Shown piece by piece: positions 21,361-33,502 of a DNA stretch of 64,000 nt. A program made the position numbers and the translations under genes. The DNA lies in NCBI GenBank assembly GCA_022376925.1, contig JAIOJX010000032.1, positions 176,873,479 to 176,937,478 on the forward strand, given 5' to 3'. This DNA is from Tragulus kanchil. Lineage: Eukaryota; Chordata; Mammalia; Artiodactyla; Tragulidae. Each line of letters opens with the position of its first letter. Position 1 is the first letter of the stretch. The notes beneath the pieces are model-generated. The model had not been told where the DNA came from and made no database searches. It saw nothing but the letters and a program-made list of their open reading frames with translations.

Positions 21361-23709
21361 CCCTTCTCTAATTAGCATCTGTTTGAACCTGTCCCTTGGA
21401 AGTCAGGGAAGGTCACTGAGACTGAATGAAGTCTATTTCCTGTAATCAAAAAATGGGGGACACAGAAAGGCTTTTGTGCTCAGGAGCCCCACAGGGTCTT
21501 GCTCAGTATCAACATCTACGTATCTACACATACTCTTTTTCAGATTATTCTTTTTCATTTAGGCTATTACAAGATGCTGAAGTATTTCTAGTTTAGGGAA
21601 TATTTCATGGAAATAAAAGTGATTGTTTTTCATAAAATTTAAATCAATTTGCACTAAATTCTAACTGTAATTGAATTAGTGCATTTTTAAGGACCTCATG
21701 TTATCAGACAGCACTGTGCTAAAGGGAGAAGGTGAATGGCGCCTTTGGCACTTGGACAGACACTCTGAGTTTAAGCAAAAGAACAGAAGAGATGTTTGAA
21801 AACTTGATTTCAAGCAGTCTTTTCGAGATTTTGCCATAAAAGTCATAAGAGAATATTCAACTAAACAACCCGGAGAGGTAGCAAGAAAACTGCTCAAAGG
21901 AACAAAGCCAACAACAACAAAATGAGAATACAGAGGAGAAACCTCCTCACACCAAAAGACTTGTAAAGACCACCGGGAGGTCATTGGAAAAACATCTTTG
22001 TGTTCGGCTCTATGAGGGTCAAGAAAGAAAGATTCAGTGAATGCATACTGCTTCTGTATGAATGTGTTATTCTCCCAGGCTACTAAGTTTTCCAAGTTAA
22101 TGAAGTCCATCTTATTCCTTGATTTTTTTGCTAGATTCTCAACTTTCTGGTGAAAAAGAGTTGACATACCACCATCCTAAAAGATCTCCAAATAGCTCTA
22201 ATAACTGAAGCTGGATTTTTGTGTCAGGGGAAAGATCATCACCTGAACAAATTCAGCATACAAATTAGAACCCAAAGTGTCTGCATTTATATGACTCTGC
22301 TTATGTCTACTTCACCAACGACTGCCAGCAGTCATGAAAAGGCATTCCCCGCACCACTGATTATTTAAAACCAACAAAAGGCAGGGGAAATGCAAGAAAG
22401 AAAGGGGAAAAAAGTCCAAGTATCACCAAGCATGCCCCTCCCTCCCCAAATCCTCAATTCCCTTAACTGTCAGATTGTTAAAACTGAGCACACCCTTCTG
22501 AGAGGATGGCATTTTCCTTGTAAGAATATTCCTTCCCTTCTCTAATTAGCATCTGTTTGAACCTGTCCCTTGGAAGTCAGGGAAGGTCACTGAGACTGAA
22601 TGAAGTCTATTTCCTGTAATCAAAAAATGGGGGACACAGAAAGGCTTTTGTGCTCAGGAGCCCCACAGGGTCTTGCTCAGTATCAACATCTACGTATCTA
22701 CACATACTCTTTTTCAGATTATTCTTTTTCATTTAGGCTATTACAAGATGCTGAAGTATTTCTAGTTTAGGGAATATTTCATGGAAATAAAAGTGATTGT
22801 TTTTCATAAAATTTAAATCAATTTGCACTAAATTCTAACTGTAATTGAATTAGTGCATTTTTAAGGACCTCATGTTATCAGACAGCACTGTGCTAAAGGG
22901 AGAAGGTGAATGGCGCCTTTGGCACTTGGACAGACACTCTGAGTTTAAGCAAAAGAACAGAAGAGATGTTTGAAAACTTGATTTCAAGCAGTCTTTTCGA
23001 GATTTTGCCATAAAAGTCATAAGAGAATATTCAACTAAACAACCCGGAGAGGTAGCAAGAAAACTGCTCAAAGGAACAAAGCCAACAACAACAAAATGAG
23101 AATACAGAGGAGAAACCTCCTCACACCAAAAGACTTGTAAAGACCACCGGGAGGTCATTGGAAAAACATCTTTGTGTTCGGCTCTATGAGGGTCAAGAAA
23201 GAAAGATTCAGTGAATGCATACTGCTTCTGTATGAATGTGTTATTCTCCCAGGCTACTAAGTTTTCCAAGTTAATGAAGTCCATCTTATTCCTTGATTTT
23301 TTTGCTAGATTCTCAACTTTCTGGTGAAAAAGAGTTGACATACCACCATCCTAAAAGATCTCCAAATAGCTCTAATAACTGAAGCTGGATTTTTGTGTCA
23401 GGGGAAAGATCATCACCTGAACAAATTCAGCATACAAATTAGAACCCAAAGTGTCTGCATTTATATGACTCTGCTTATGTCTACTTCACCAACGACTGCC
23501 AGCAGTCATGAAAAGGCATTCCCCGCACCACTGATTATTTAAAACCAACAAAAGGCAGGGGAAATGCAAGAAAGAAAGGGAAAGAAGTCCAAGTATCACC
23601 AAGCATGCCCCTCCCTCCCCAAATCCTCAATTCCCTTAACTGTCAGATTGTTAAAACTGAGCACACCCTTCTGAGAGGATGGCATTTTTCCTTGTAAGAA
23701 TATTCCTTC
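21361..23709. repeat. Tandem duplication 6 (period 1174)
   Basis: Copy 1 is 21361-22534 and copy 2 is 22535-23709, directly abutting. Differences are few: one in a purine run near 22405 against 23580, and one T in a T-run near 22513 against 23686. The unit carries the window's longest open frame, 163 codons on the minus strand (21676-22167 and 22850-23341, identical), with no signal, domain or family I recognise. Confidence 0.97.
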
Positions 23710-25893
23710 TAGTGATCCGTCCCCGGCTTAATGAAGTGTTCCCTAAATTAAATCTACCCTTTCTGAAAGGTTACTCCCCAAACAAAATGAACAGGAAAAT
23801 GCCTCTAGTCCATATAAATGTCATGCTGCCCTCCAGTAAATCTGTTTTAATCACTACTTTTAAGGAAGCAGCCCAACTGAATAGGAGGGAAACTCAATTA
23901 CTCTGTTATACCAAGAGGACTGTCAGTGGGGGTCACAAACAGTGTCTTTCAGAAGAACCTTCCTCTGGAGACGCAAAGCACACTTTGTTCTGCAAATGAT
24001 TTGTCCTTTCCCTTTTTCAAGTGAGAACCCCACCTTCCACCAGCAAAGAGGAGGATGGAGAACAGTTATGAATGGAGAGATCACTGTTCCAGGGCTCTTT
24101 CCCATATGTTTTCTAACCAGTTGTCTAACAGAAGATTTTTGAAGAATTACTCCCCCTTCTGTTGATAGAAATAGAAAGAGGTCACAGAGCAATAAAATCC
24201 ACCTTCAAGGTCACCAGCCTGGAAAGAGAAGAGGTGAGATCTGCACCCATTTCTGTGTGATTTCAATGGTTTTGCTCCAGCTTAAGAGGTGCCAATTCTG
24301 TTTTCCACTGAGCTCTACAAGTTCGTTTAAAAGAAACAGTGTGGGAGGATGAATCAGTCAAATGAGTCTCCATTGAAGAGTTGGGCAAAACCTGATTCCT
24401 GGACACTTAGAAGCAAGCTCTTCAGCAGAATTTCTGGTGTCTCCAGAATGTTAGTGAACTCGTAGACCTGGAAAGTAGGCTGAACACAGGACCAAGGTTT
24501 GCCGACCTCAAGCCAACATTTAAAGGTCAGTCCTTTAGGACCATAAGTGACCACTCCAGACAGTCGTGGTTTGGAAAGGACAAACAGTAGATACCTCTTG
24601 ACACTGATCCCAAATACGCCTGTGCCTTGGATTGGATTTTGGCAAAGGCATTCATATGCTTTGCAAAGCTAACGTGCAGAGGCAGCCTTCACCAACGACT
24701 GCCAGCAGTCATGAAAAGGCATTCCCCGCACCACTGATTATTTAAAACCAACAAAAGGCAGGGGAAATGCAAGAAAGAAAGGGAAAGAAGTCCAAGTATC
24801 ACCAAGCATGCCCCTCCCTCCCCAAATCCTCAATTCCCTTAACTGTCAGATTGTTAAAACTGAGCACACCCTTCTGAGAGGATGGCATTTTTCCTTGTAA
24901 GAATATTCCTTCTAGTGATCCGTCCCCGGCTTAATGAAGTGTTCCCTAAATTAAATCTACCCTTTCTGAAAGGTTACTCCCCAAACAAAATGAACAGGAA
25001 AATGCCTCTAGTCCATATAAATGTCATGCTGCCCTCCAGTAAATCTGTTTTAATCACTACTTTTAAGGAAGCAGCCCAACTGAATAGGAGGGAAACTCAA
25101 TTACTCTGTTATACCAAGAGGACTGTCAGTGGGGGTCACAAACAGTGTCTTTCAGAAGAACCTTCCTCTGGAGACGCAAAGCACACTTTGTTCTGCAAAT
25201 GATTTGTCCTTTCCCTTTTTCAAGTGAGAACCCCACCTTCCACCAGCAAAGAGGAGGATGGAGAACAGTTATGAATGGAGAGATCACTGTTCCAGGGCTC
25301 TTTCCCATATGTTTTCTAACCAGTTGTCTAACAGAAGATTTTTGAAGAATTACTCCCCCTTCTGTTGATAGAAATAGAAAGAGGTCACAGAGCAATAAAA
25401 TCCACCTTCAAGGTCACCAGCCTGGAAAGAGAAGAGGTGAGATCTGCACCCATTTCTGTGTGATTTCAATGGTTTTGCTCCAGCTTAAGAGGTGCCAATT
25501 CTGTTTTCCACTGAGCTCTACAAGTTCGTTTAAAAGAAACAGTGTGGGAGGATGAATCAGTCAAATGAGTCTCCATTGAAGAGTTGGGCAAAACCTGATT
25601 CCTGGACACTTAGAAGCAAGCTCTTCAGCAGAATTTCTGGTGTCTCCAGAATGTTAGTGAACTCGTAGACCTGGAAAGTAGGCTGAACACAGGACCAAGG
25701 TTTGCCGACCTCAAGCCAACATTTAAAGGTCAGTCCTTTAGGACCATAAGTGACCACTCCAGACAGTCGTGGTTTGGAAAGGACAAACAGTAGATACCTC
25801 TTGACACTGATCCCAAATACGCCTGTGCCTTGGATTGGATTTTGGCAAAGGCATTCATATGCTTTGCAAAGCTAACGTGCAGAGGCAGCCTTC
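23484..25893. repeat. Tandem duplication 7 (period 1203)
   Basis: Copy 1 is 23484-24690 and copy 2 is 24687-25893, sharing CTTC at the seam. It overlaps duplication 6, so the stretch 22310-22534 of that unit occurs three times (again at 23484-23709 and 24687-24912). Open frames of up to 106 codons repeat exactly in both copies and are of chance length. Confidence 0.97.
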
Positions 25894-26284
25894 AGTGCTT
25901 ATGTTTTTCGGAATTAAGTTGCATGACTGTGCCTTGCTCTCTAAAATGTGTAAATGTGTAAATTATGCTACAACAGATTGCCAAAGCAAGTTGAAGAAAT
26001 GAAAAATATGGTGCACTCTCACGGTAAGGGTGCAGGGGTGTGGCTTACTATCTGATGTTAAAGGCAATCTCCAAACTCCCCATCCTTGGGGGTTTTGGAA
26101 AGGATTATTAGAAAGGAATCATGAAGTAAGAAGAAACTAGATGGCTTTTTCAAGGGCCCAGTTGCATCTGAATATGATCTATTTTACTGGCATAAAAGAA
26201 GTTATGTAAATTATGTGTGTTATATAAGTTCTGTTTCCAAGTCATATTTGATTTCTTCAGTTCATTGTATCCTAATAGAAATTG

Positions 26285-26700
26285 TTGTGGTCCATGCACG
26301 AGTTGGAAAAGAATTTCCAGACACAAGGTGGAATGAAAGGAGAATAAAGTTTATTGGAGTTTTGGGTGGGTTGGTCACTGACATTCAGGAAGACCCAACC
26401 TTGAATCTGAGTTCTTGGTTTGTTGTTAGAGCCAGGCAACAAGGAGTGGGACTGGGATCTTGTGAATCATGTACTGATTGGATAAAGTACTTATACTAGG
26501 TGGGAGAAGAGTAAGACAAATACCTTCTCCTTATATGGGGTAGGAAGAGAGATTGACGTGCTACTCAGGAGGACTCAAAAATTCTTCATCAGTGCAACAT
26601 GGGGACAGGAAGGGCGATAACAGTCTGTTTTTTTCCTGTTCCTGCATTCCAAGACCCTTCTCTATCACCTGGTTCTTCGGTCCTTAAGGAAGGAGAGGAA
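26285..26700 (-). mobile_element. Solo-LTR-like sequence, copy 1
   Basis: The plus strand has 'gagttggaaaagaatttcca', 'gagaataaagtttattggag' (an AATAAA signal on the minus strand) and 'caagacccttctctatcacc', fitting a ruminant endogenous retroviral LTR on the minus strand. No retroviral coding sequence adjoins it. Confidence 0.5.
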
Positions 26701-27421
26701 TTCCAAGTCACATGTCACATCTTGATCCATTGAAGAGTTGGGCCTTTAAGAAGCAAGCTCTTCAGCAGAATTTCTGGTGTCTCCAGAATGTTAGTGAACT
26801 CGTAGACCTGGAAAGTAGGCTGAACACAGGACCAAGGTTTGCCGACCTCAAGCCAACATTTAAAGGTCAGTCCTTTAGGACCATAAGTGACCACTCCAGA
26901 CAGTCGTGGTTTGGAAAGGACAAACAGTAGATACCTCTTGACACTGATCCCAAATACGCCTGTGCCTTGGATTGGATTTTGGCAAAGGCATTCATATGCT
27001 TTGCAAAGCTAACGTGCAGAGGCAGCCTTCAGTGCTTATGTTTTTCGGAATTAAGTTGCATGACTGTGCCTTGCTCTCTAAAATGTGTAAATGTGTAAAT
27101 TATGCTACAACAGATTGCCAAAGCAAGTTGAAGAAATGAAAAATATGGTGCACTCTCACGGTAAGGGTGCAGGGGTGTGGCTTACTATCTGATGTTAAAG
27201 GCAATCTCCAAACTCCCCATCCTTGGGGGTTTTGGAAAGGATTATTAGAAAGGAATCATGAAGTAAGAAGAAACTAGATGGCTTTTTCAAGGGCCCAGTT
27301 GCATCTGAATATGATCTATTTTACTGGCATAAAAGAAGTTATGTAAATTATGTGTGTTATATAAGTTCTGTTTCCAAGTCATATTTGATTTCTTCAGTTC
27401 ATTGTATCCTAATAGAAATTG

Positions 27422-27837
27422 TTGTGGTCCATGCACGAGTTGGAAAAGAATTTCCAGACACAAGGTGGAATGAAAGGAGAATAAAGTTTATTGGAGTTTT
27501 GGGTGGGTTGGTCACTGACATTCAGGAAGACCCAACCTTGAATCTGAGTTCTTGGTTTGTTGTTAGAGCCAGGCAACAAGGAGTGGGACTGGGATCTTGT
27601 GAATCATGTACTGATTGGATAAAGTACTTATACTAGGTGGGAGAAGAGTAAGACAAATACCTTCTCCTTATATGGGGTAGGAAGAGAGATTGACGTGCTA
27701 CTCAGGAGGACTCAAAAATTCTTCATCAGTGCAACATGGGGACAGGAAGGGCGATAACAGTCTGTTTTTTTCCTGTTCCTGCATTCCAAGACCCTTCTCT
27801 ATCACCTGGTTCTTCGGTCCTTAAGGAAGGAGAGGAA
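27422..27837 (-). mobile_element. Solo-LTR-like sequence, duplicated copy
   Basis: Same sequence as 26285-26700, carried by duplication 8. Two identical LTR-like copies in direct orientation 1.1 kb apart mimic a small provirus, but the interval contains only duplicated flanking sequence. Confidence 0.5.
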
Positions 27838-27925
27838 TTCCAAGTCACATGTCACATCTTGATCCATAAGATGTTAAGAGGTTAAAAAGGTGGGAAACTG
27901 CCCCCACTACTTCATTCCTTCCAGT

Positions 27926-27972
<47 letters not shown>
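27926..27972. repeat. (GT)n microsatellite
   Basis: About 23 GT dinucleotides, uninterrupted. Confidence 0.97.
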
Positions 27973-27973
<1 letters not shown>

Positions 27974-28950
27974 CATATGTGTGCAAGTTTTCTGGTTACT
28001 TATTGTAATGTTGTCTGAGTTTATTATGATGAGAAGACTAATCTCATTTATGGAAATGCCAAGACATATGATAATCCCTTCCTTTAAGAAAATGAAAGGA
28101 AACTCTCACATACTCCACCATTTCATAGACTGCATGTTTGCAGCCCAAGACTCTTTTATGAAATGAAGAAAGTTGTAAAAATTACGTTGCATAAATAATA
28201 ATGTTGTGAGTCATCAGGGCCAAAGATGTTATGGTGACTGATGACTTATATTGCTTGATGATATCTAGAGTCTAGTTTTGTCTCTAGAAAACTAAAAGTA
28301 CCAGTCACTTCCCCCAGATCAGACACAGACTCTGCTAGAATACACCCTAAACTCAAATTCCATGTCTCCTGTTCTCCTTGGTACAAGTTATTACTTGGAG
28401 AGTCAACAGAATCATTTTCAAATTATGGCAGACCATATTTCTGCAGCTTCCAAAAAAGCTCCAAGAATTAGACACCACTCCTGTTTTCAATGAAATGGAT
28501 AATGAATATTTCAAATTTTCCTAAAGGTCATAAGTTTCACAATGAAAAGGAAGAGATTTAGATCCTACATTTATAGGTAGGTCCTCTCAGCTTAGTTGAG
28601 AGATGGAAGCATGTTTCTATAGAAACTCGTTGACACATGCAGCCAATTTAATTGGGAAGGAGATCTGGGATGGGGATGCTGAAAATAGTGATGTCTAATT
28701 GTGGACAAAGGTTTCACAGTGTTCAGGAAGCTTCCAAATTTGTGATTTTCATTCTCTTGGTCCTCCCTCCCTTCCTGTTCTATTGTTCCCTCTCATTTCC
28801 TTTTATCTGCCATCATGAGAAAGAGACAAGATGCTGGAGGTGACAGCTCAGAATTGGCAGTGCCCTGAAGATTTTTTTCCCCTTCTAGTCTTAATATGGA
28901 ACACTGTCTATATTACAAAGTGTAATGATGAATTCATAAAATTAACCCAT

Positions 28951-29063
28951 GCATGTGTGCTAAGTCACTTCAATTGTGTCCGACTCTTTGTGACTGTATG
29001 AACTGTGGCCTGCCAGGTTCCTCTGTCCATAGGATTCTCCAGGCAAGAATACTGGAGTGGTTT
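28951..29063 (-). mobile_element. Bov-A monomer with TSD, copy 1
   Basis: Plus strand reads 'gtgtgctaagtcacttcaat', 'tgtccgactctttgtgactg', 'ctctgtccataggattctcc', 'aggcaagaatactggagtgg': a minus-strand Bov-A unit without a tRNA head. It is bounded by the perfect 13-bp duplication AAAATTAACCCAT at 28938-28950 and 29064-29076. Confidence 0.9.
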
Positions 29064-30045
29064 AAAATTAACCCATACCTCTGGTTAATGTCACACAATA
29101 GTGAGATATTACAGAAAAGAGGGACAAGCATATTGATAATCCTTATGGAAATGCCAAGACATATGATAATCCCTTCCTTTAAGAAAATGAAAGGAAACTC
29201 TCACATACTCCACCATTTCATAGACTGCATGTTTGCAGCCCAAGACTCTTTTATGAAATGAAGAAAGTTGTAAAAATTACGTTGCATAAATAATAATGTT
29301 GTGAGTCATCAGGGCCAAAGATGTTATGGTGACTGATGACTTATATTGCTTGATGATATCTAGAGTCTAGTTTTGTCTCTAGAAAACTAAAAGTACCAGT
29401 CACTTCCCCCAGATCAGACACAGACTCTGCTAGAATACACCCTAAACTCAAATTCCATGTCTCCTGTTCTCCTTGGTACAAGTTATTACTTGGAGAGTCA
29501 ACAGAATCATTTTCAAATTATGGCAGACCATATTTCTGCAGCTTCCAAAAAAGCTCCAAGAATTAGACACCACTCCTGTTTTCAATGAAATGGATAATGA
29601 ATATTTCAAATTTTCCTAAAGGTCATAAGTTTCACAATGAAAAGGAAGAGATTTAGATCCTACATTTATAGGTAGGTCCTCTCAGCTTAGTTGAGAGATG
29701 GAAGCATGTTTCTATAGAAACTCGTTGACACATGCAGCCAATTTAATTGGGAAGGAGATCTGGGATGGGGATGCTGAAAATAGTGATGTCTAATTGTGGA
29801 CAAAGGTTTCACAGTGTTCAGGAAGCTTCCAAATTTGTGATTTTCATTCTCTTGGTCCTCCCTCCCTTCCTGTTCTATTGTTCCCTCTCATTTCCTTTTA
29901 TCTGCCATCATGAGAAAGAGACAAGATGCTGGAGGTGACAGCTCAGAATTGGCAGTGCCCTGAAGATTTTTTTCCCCTTCTAGTCTTAATATGGAACACT
30001 GTCTATATTACAAAGTGTAATGATGAATTCATAAAATTAACCCAT

Positions 30046-30158
30046 GCATGTGTGCTAAGTCACTTCAATTGTGTCCGACTCTTTGTGACTGTATGAACTG
30101 TGGCCTGCCAGGTTCCTCTGTCCATAGGATTCTCCAGGCAAGAATACTGGAGTGGTTT
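30046..30158 (-). mobile_element. Bov-A monomer with TSD, duplicated copy
   Basis: Same element and same 13-bp flanks (30033-30045 and 30159-30171) as at 28951, carried by duplication 9. Confidence 0.9.
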
Positions 30159-30447
30159 AAAATTAACCCATACCTCTGGTTAATGTCACACAATAGTGAG
30201 ATATTACAGAAAAGAGGGACAAGCATATTTTCATCAGTTATCCCGGGACTTGAAAAAGACTGGAGACTTAGAACAGAATATACCATTAATTTCTCATATA
30301 TATCAGATGAGCCTTGATAGCCTAAAATTTATATCAGAAAACAATACTGCCTGTTTACATGTCAGATTCCTGGGTTTGTGCAGGAATTCTGTGAACTGAG
30401 CTAAAGACCAGCCCGTAAGGAAGGTCTCAGACATCCGAAGGTGTAGG

Positions 30448-30800
30448 ACATCTGTGGTGCTGGGGAAGACCCTTGAGAGTCCCTTGAACAGCAAGATCAA
30501 AACAGCCCATCATAAAAAAAATCAATCATGACTATTCATTGGAAGGACTGATGCTGAAGTTCCAAAACTTTGGCCACCTGATGTAAAGAGTTGACTCAAT
30601 GAAAAAGATGCTGAAGCTTGGAAAAATAGAAGGCAGAAGGACAAAGGGACGACAGATGACAAGATGGTTGGATGGCATCACTCAGTCAATAGACATGTGT
30701 TTGAGCAAGCTCCAGGAGATAGTGAAGGACAGGGAAGACTGGCATGCTGCAGTCCATGGAATCACAAAGAATTGGACATGACTGAGACACTGGAAACAAT
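30448..30800 (+). mobile_element. BovB LINE 3' end, copy 1
   Basis: Phrases 'gtggtgctggggaagaccct', 'attcattggaaggactgatg', 'acaagatggttggatggcat' and 'gaatcacaaagaattggaca' follow the BovB terminus. The frame from 30599 keeps the C-terminal reverse-transcriptase remnant (TRWLDGITQSID visible). Truncated and inactive. Confidence 0.85.
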
Positions 30801-31575
30801 GAGGACGTCTGAGAATCAAGGTCTACCATCCAGTATTATCCTTGCCCAGCTCAGCCAGCTGTTTGTAACCAGGAATTAGTGATGCTTCAAGACACTGGAA
30901 ATTATCTAACGTCTCCAAGAGGATTTAATCTTAAGCTACCATCACTTACCCATAAATATACGCATTATATGAAAATACTTTGTCCCCACATCTGTTCAGC
31001 AGTTATTCTGTGAGTTTTTTGAGATCAAAGAGTATACTTTTTTTTTATCTTTATCTCTGTTTTAAAATTTTTATATCCTCATCATCAAACAGAACTCTTG
31101 TCATTTAATAGGCATGTAACAAATATTAGGTAAATAAATAGATAAAGCAAAAAACCTAGATTTTTAAAACTCAAATGCTTTGGACCTCTGATGATATGAC
31201 ACAGTTTACTACTCTCTGTTTTATTTGTTAATGAACTTTTTTTTATCTGCAACTCCCAAATATGGTTCAGTTCACCCACTCTGTCTTCAGTGAAAATGTC
31301 CAAATTAAATCTCAGGGAATACCATGAAAATTACTATATGTATTGAGAAGTATGTCCTCTAAATTCTTTTTGTATTTTATTTGATTGAAGGTAGACAACT
31401 GTAAATAACTATTGGAAATGATTTTGGTAAGCTCTGGGGCACATACTATGTGGAGATGTCATTGTAGAATCCAAAAAAAAGGTTACATGTCAGATTCCTG
31501 GGTTTGTGCAGGAATTCTGTGAACTGAGCTAAAGACCAGCCCGTAAGGAAGGTCTCAGACATCCGAAGGTGTAGG

Positions 31576-31928
31576 ACATCTGTGGTGCTGGGGAAGACCC
31601 TTGAGAGTCCCTTGAACAGCAAGATCAAAACAGCCCATCATAAAAAAAATCAATCATGACTATTCATTGGAAGGACTGATGCTGAAGTTCCAAAACTTTG
31701 GCCACCTGATGTAAAGAGTTGACTCAATGAAAAAGATGCTGAAGCTTGGAAAAATAGAAGGCAGAAGGACAAAGGGACGACAGATGACAAGATGGTTGGA
31801 TGGCATCACTCAGTCAATAGACATGTGTTTGAGCAAGCTCCAGGAGATAGTGAAGGACAGGGAAGACTGGCATGCTGCAGTCCATGGAATCACAAAGAAT
31901 TGGACATGACTGAGACACTGGAAACAAT
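31576..31928 (+). mobile_element. BovB LINE 3' end, duplicated copy
   Basis: Identical to 30448-30800, carried by duplication 10. Confidence 0.85.
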
Positions 31929-32596
31929 GAGGACGTCTGAGAATCAAGGTCTACCATCCAGTATTATCCTTGCCCAGCTCAGCCAGCTGTTTGTAACCAG
32001 GAATTAGTGATGCTTCAAGACACTGGAAATTATCTAACGTCTCCAAGAGGATTTAATCTTAAGCTACCATCACTTACCCATAAATATACGCATTATATGA
32101 AAATACTTTGTCCCCACATCTGTTCAGCAGTTATTCTGTGAGTTTTTTGAGATCAAAGAGTATACTTTTTTTTTATCTTTATCTCTGTTTTAAAATTTTT
32201 ATATCCTCATCATCAAACAGAACTCTTGTCATTTAATAGGCATGTAACAAATATTAGGTAAATAAATAGATAAAGCAAAAAACCTAGATTTTTAAAACTC
32301 AAATGCTTTGGACCTCTGATGATATGACACAGTTTACTACTCTCTGTTTTATTTGTTAATGAACTTTTTTTTATCTGCAACTCCCAAATATGGTTCAGTT
32401 CACCCACTCTGTCTTCAGTGAAAATGTCCAAATTAAATCTCAGGGAATACCATGAAAATTACTATATGTATTGAGAAGTATGTCCTCTAAATTCTTTTTG
32501 TATTTTATTTGATTGAAGGTAGACAACTGTAAATAACTATTGGAAATGATTTTGGTAAGCTCTGGGGCACATACTATGTGGAGATGTCATTGTAGA

Positions 32597-33502
32597 CATT
32601 TGCATATATATTATTTAATCACTTGTAGCTCTGCATATAATGTCAACTCTATCTCCTAACGCCTTACTCCAGAATGAAGGACCACTTCCAAGGTCAATCA
32701 GAGAATGGTGGAGCTGGAATTTGAATCCATGCATGTCATTCTTTGCGGCAGCATATCAATATAAAAATGAAATATGCTTTTTAAAATAACTCAAGATTCT
32801 GGAGGATCAATCACGAATGAACCATATTTACCCAGGCACTCCGTGAAAGAATGCCATTTATCAGGGAACTACTTCACAAGAACTTTAACAACTTAGCTTC
32901 TTGAGTGATTGATTTCAGAGTTGACTCTCATTAGATTCTTGCAGGCTATGTTTAGCAAAACGGATTATGTAATCCATTTTTTGAACTGAATTTTTATTAT
33001 CAGATATATTTTCTAGTCAACTAGTCATGATTGAACTTTTTGATGGCTCCAACTTCAAAACTACATCTTACATAATTTTAAAATCTGGCACTAAAAATAT
33101 GTTGAGAAACATAAATTAGCATTTCTGGGGGAAGAATGATGTGTATTATTCAAGTTTTCTCTGGAAAAGTGGTAAAGGGTAAGGACAAATGTAGTGTAAT
33201 CACTTTAACACTTAGTAATATATGATTGTAAATGATTTATCTCTTTAATCCTCAGTTTTCTCATCTGTGAATAGGGGATCATAAAAACATACATGTTTTC
33301 CAAAGGCTTATAGATTGCCATAAGGGCACTGAGGAAATGGCTGTTCAAAGGATTGGTGAAACTCTACAGTAAAGATAAGCCTTAGAAAGAATTCATGATG
33401 CAAAATAGAAACTTCACCAGAACTTTGCTAAACATCTATGCACACCTGTCAGTCATTCCGAAGGAGTTAATCAAGTTATTATCACTGGTGGATGACTGGT
33501 TA
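32597..33502. other. Non-coding, no recognised repeat
   Basis: AT-rich unique sequence present once. No open frame of note and no repeat family recognised. Confidence 0.45.

Larger units (their letters stand above)
25612..27867. repeat. Tandem duplication 8 (period 1137)
   Basis: Copy 1 is 25612-26730 and copy 2 is 26749-27867. The 18-base seam (TGAAGAGTTGGGCCTTTA) is a compressed form of the true upstream flank at about 25575-25611, missing some 20 bases. Sequence 25612-25893 also belongs to duplication 7, giving three copies (24409, 25612 and 26749 onward). Confidence 0.97.
28048..30229. repeat. Tandem duplication 9 (period 1095)
   Basis: Copy 1 is 28048-29134 and copy 2 is 29143-30229; spacer GATAATCC. 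No difference was seen. The unit includes a complete Bov-A insertion with both target-site duplications, so the copying came after that insertion. Confidence 0.97.
30355..32596. repeat. Tandem duplication 10 (period 1128)
   Basis: Copy 1 is 30355-31468 and copy 2 is 31483-32596, with a 14-base spacer. Includes a BovB 3' end in each copy. The rest is AT-rich and has no repeat I recognise. Confidence 0.97.

Noticed and set aside
21676..22167. 163-codon minus-strand open frame, repeated exactly at 22850-23341
   Set aside because: Longest frame in the window, but it has no recognised domain or signal peptide, no promoter or splice context, and its exact repetition comes from duplication 6. One such frame is expected by chance in 64 kb.
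23679..23999. 106-codon plus-strand frame, repeated at 24882-25202
   Set aside because: No similarity recognised; opposed and shifted frames overlap it; repetition comes from duplication 7.
26285..27837. Small provirus between two identical LTR-like copies
   Set aside because: The interval between them is duplicated flank, with no retroviral coding remnant; the pair comes from duplication 8.
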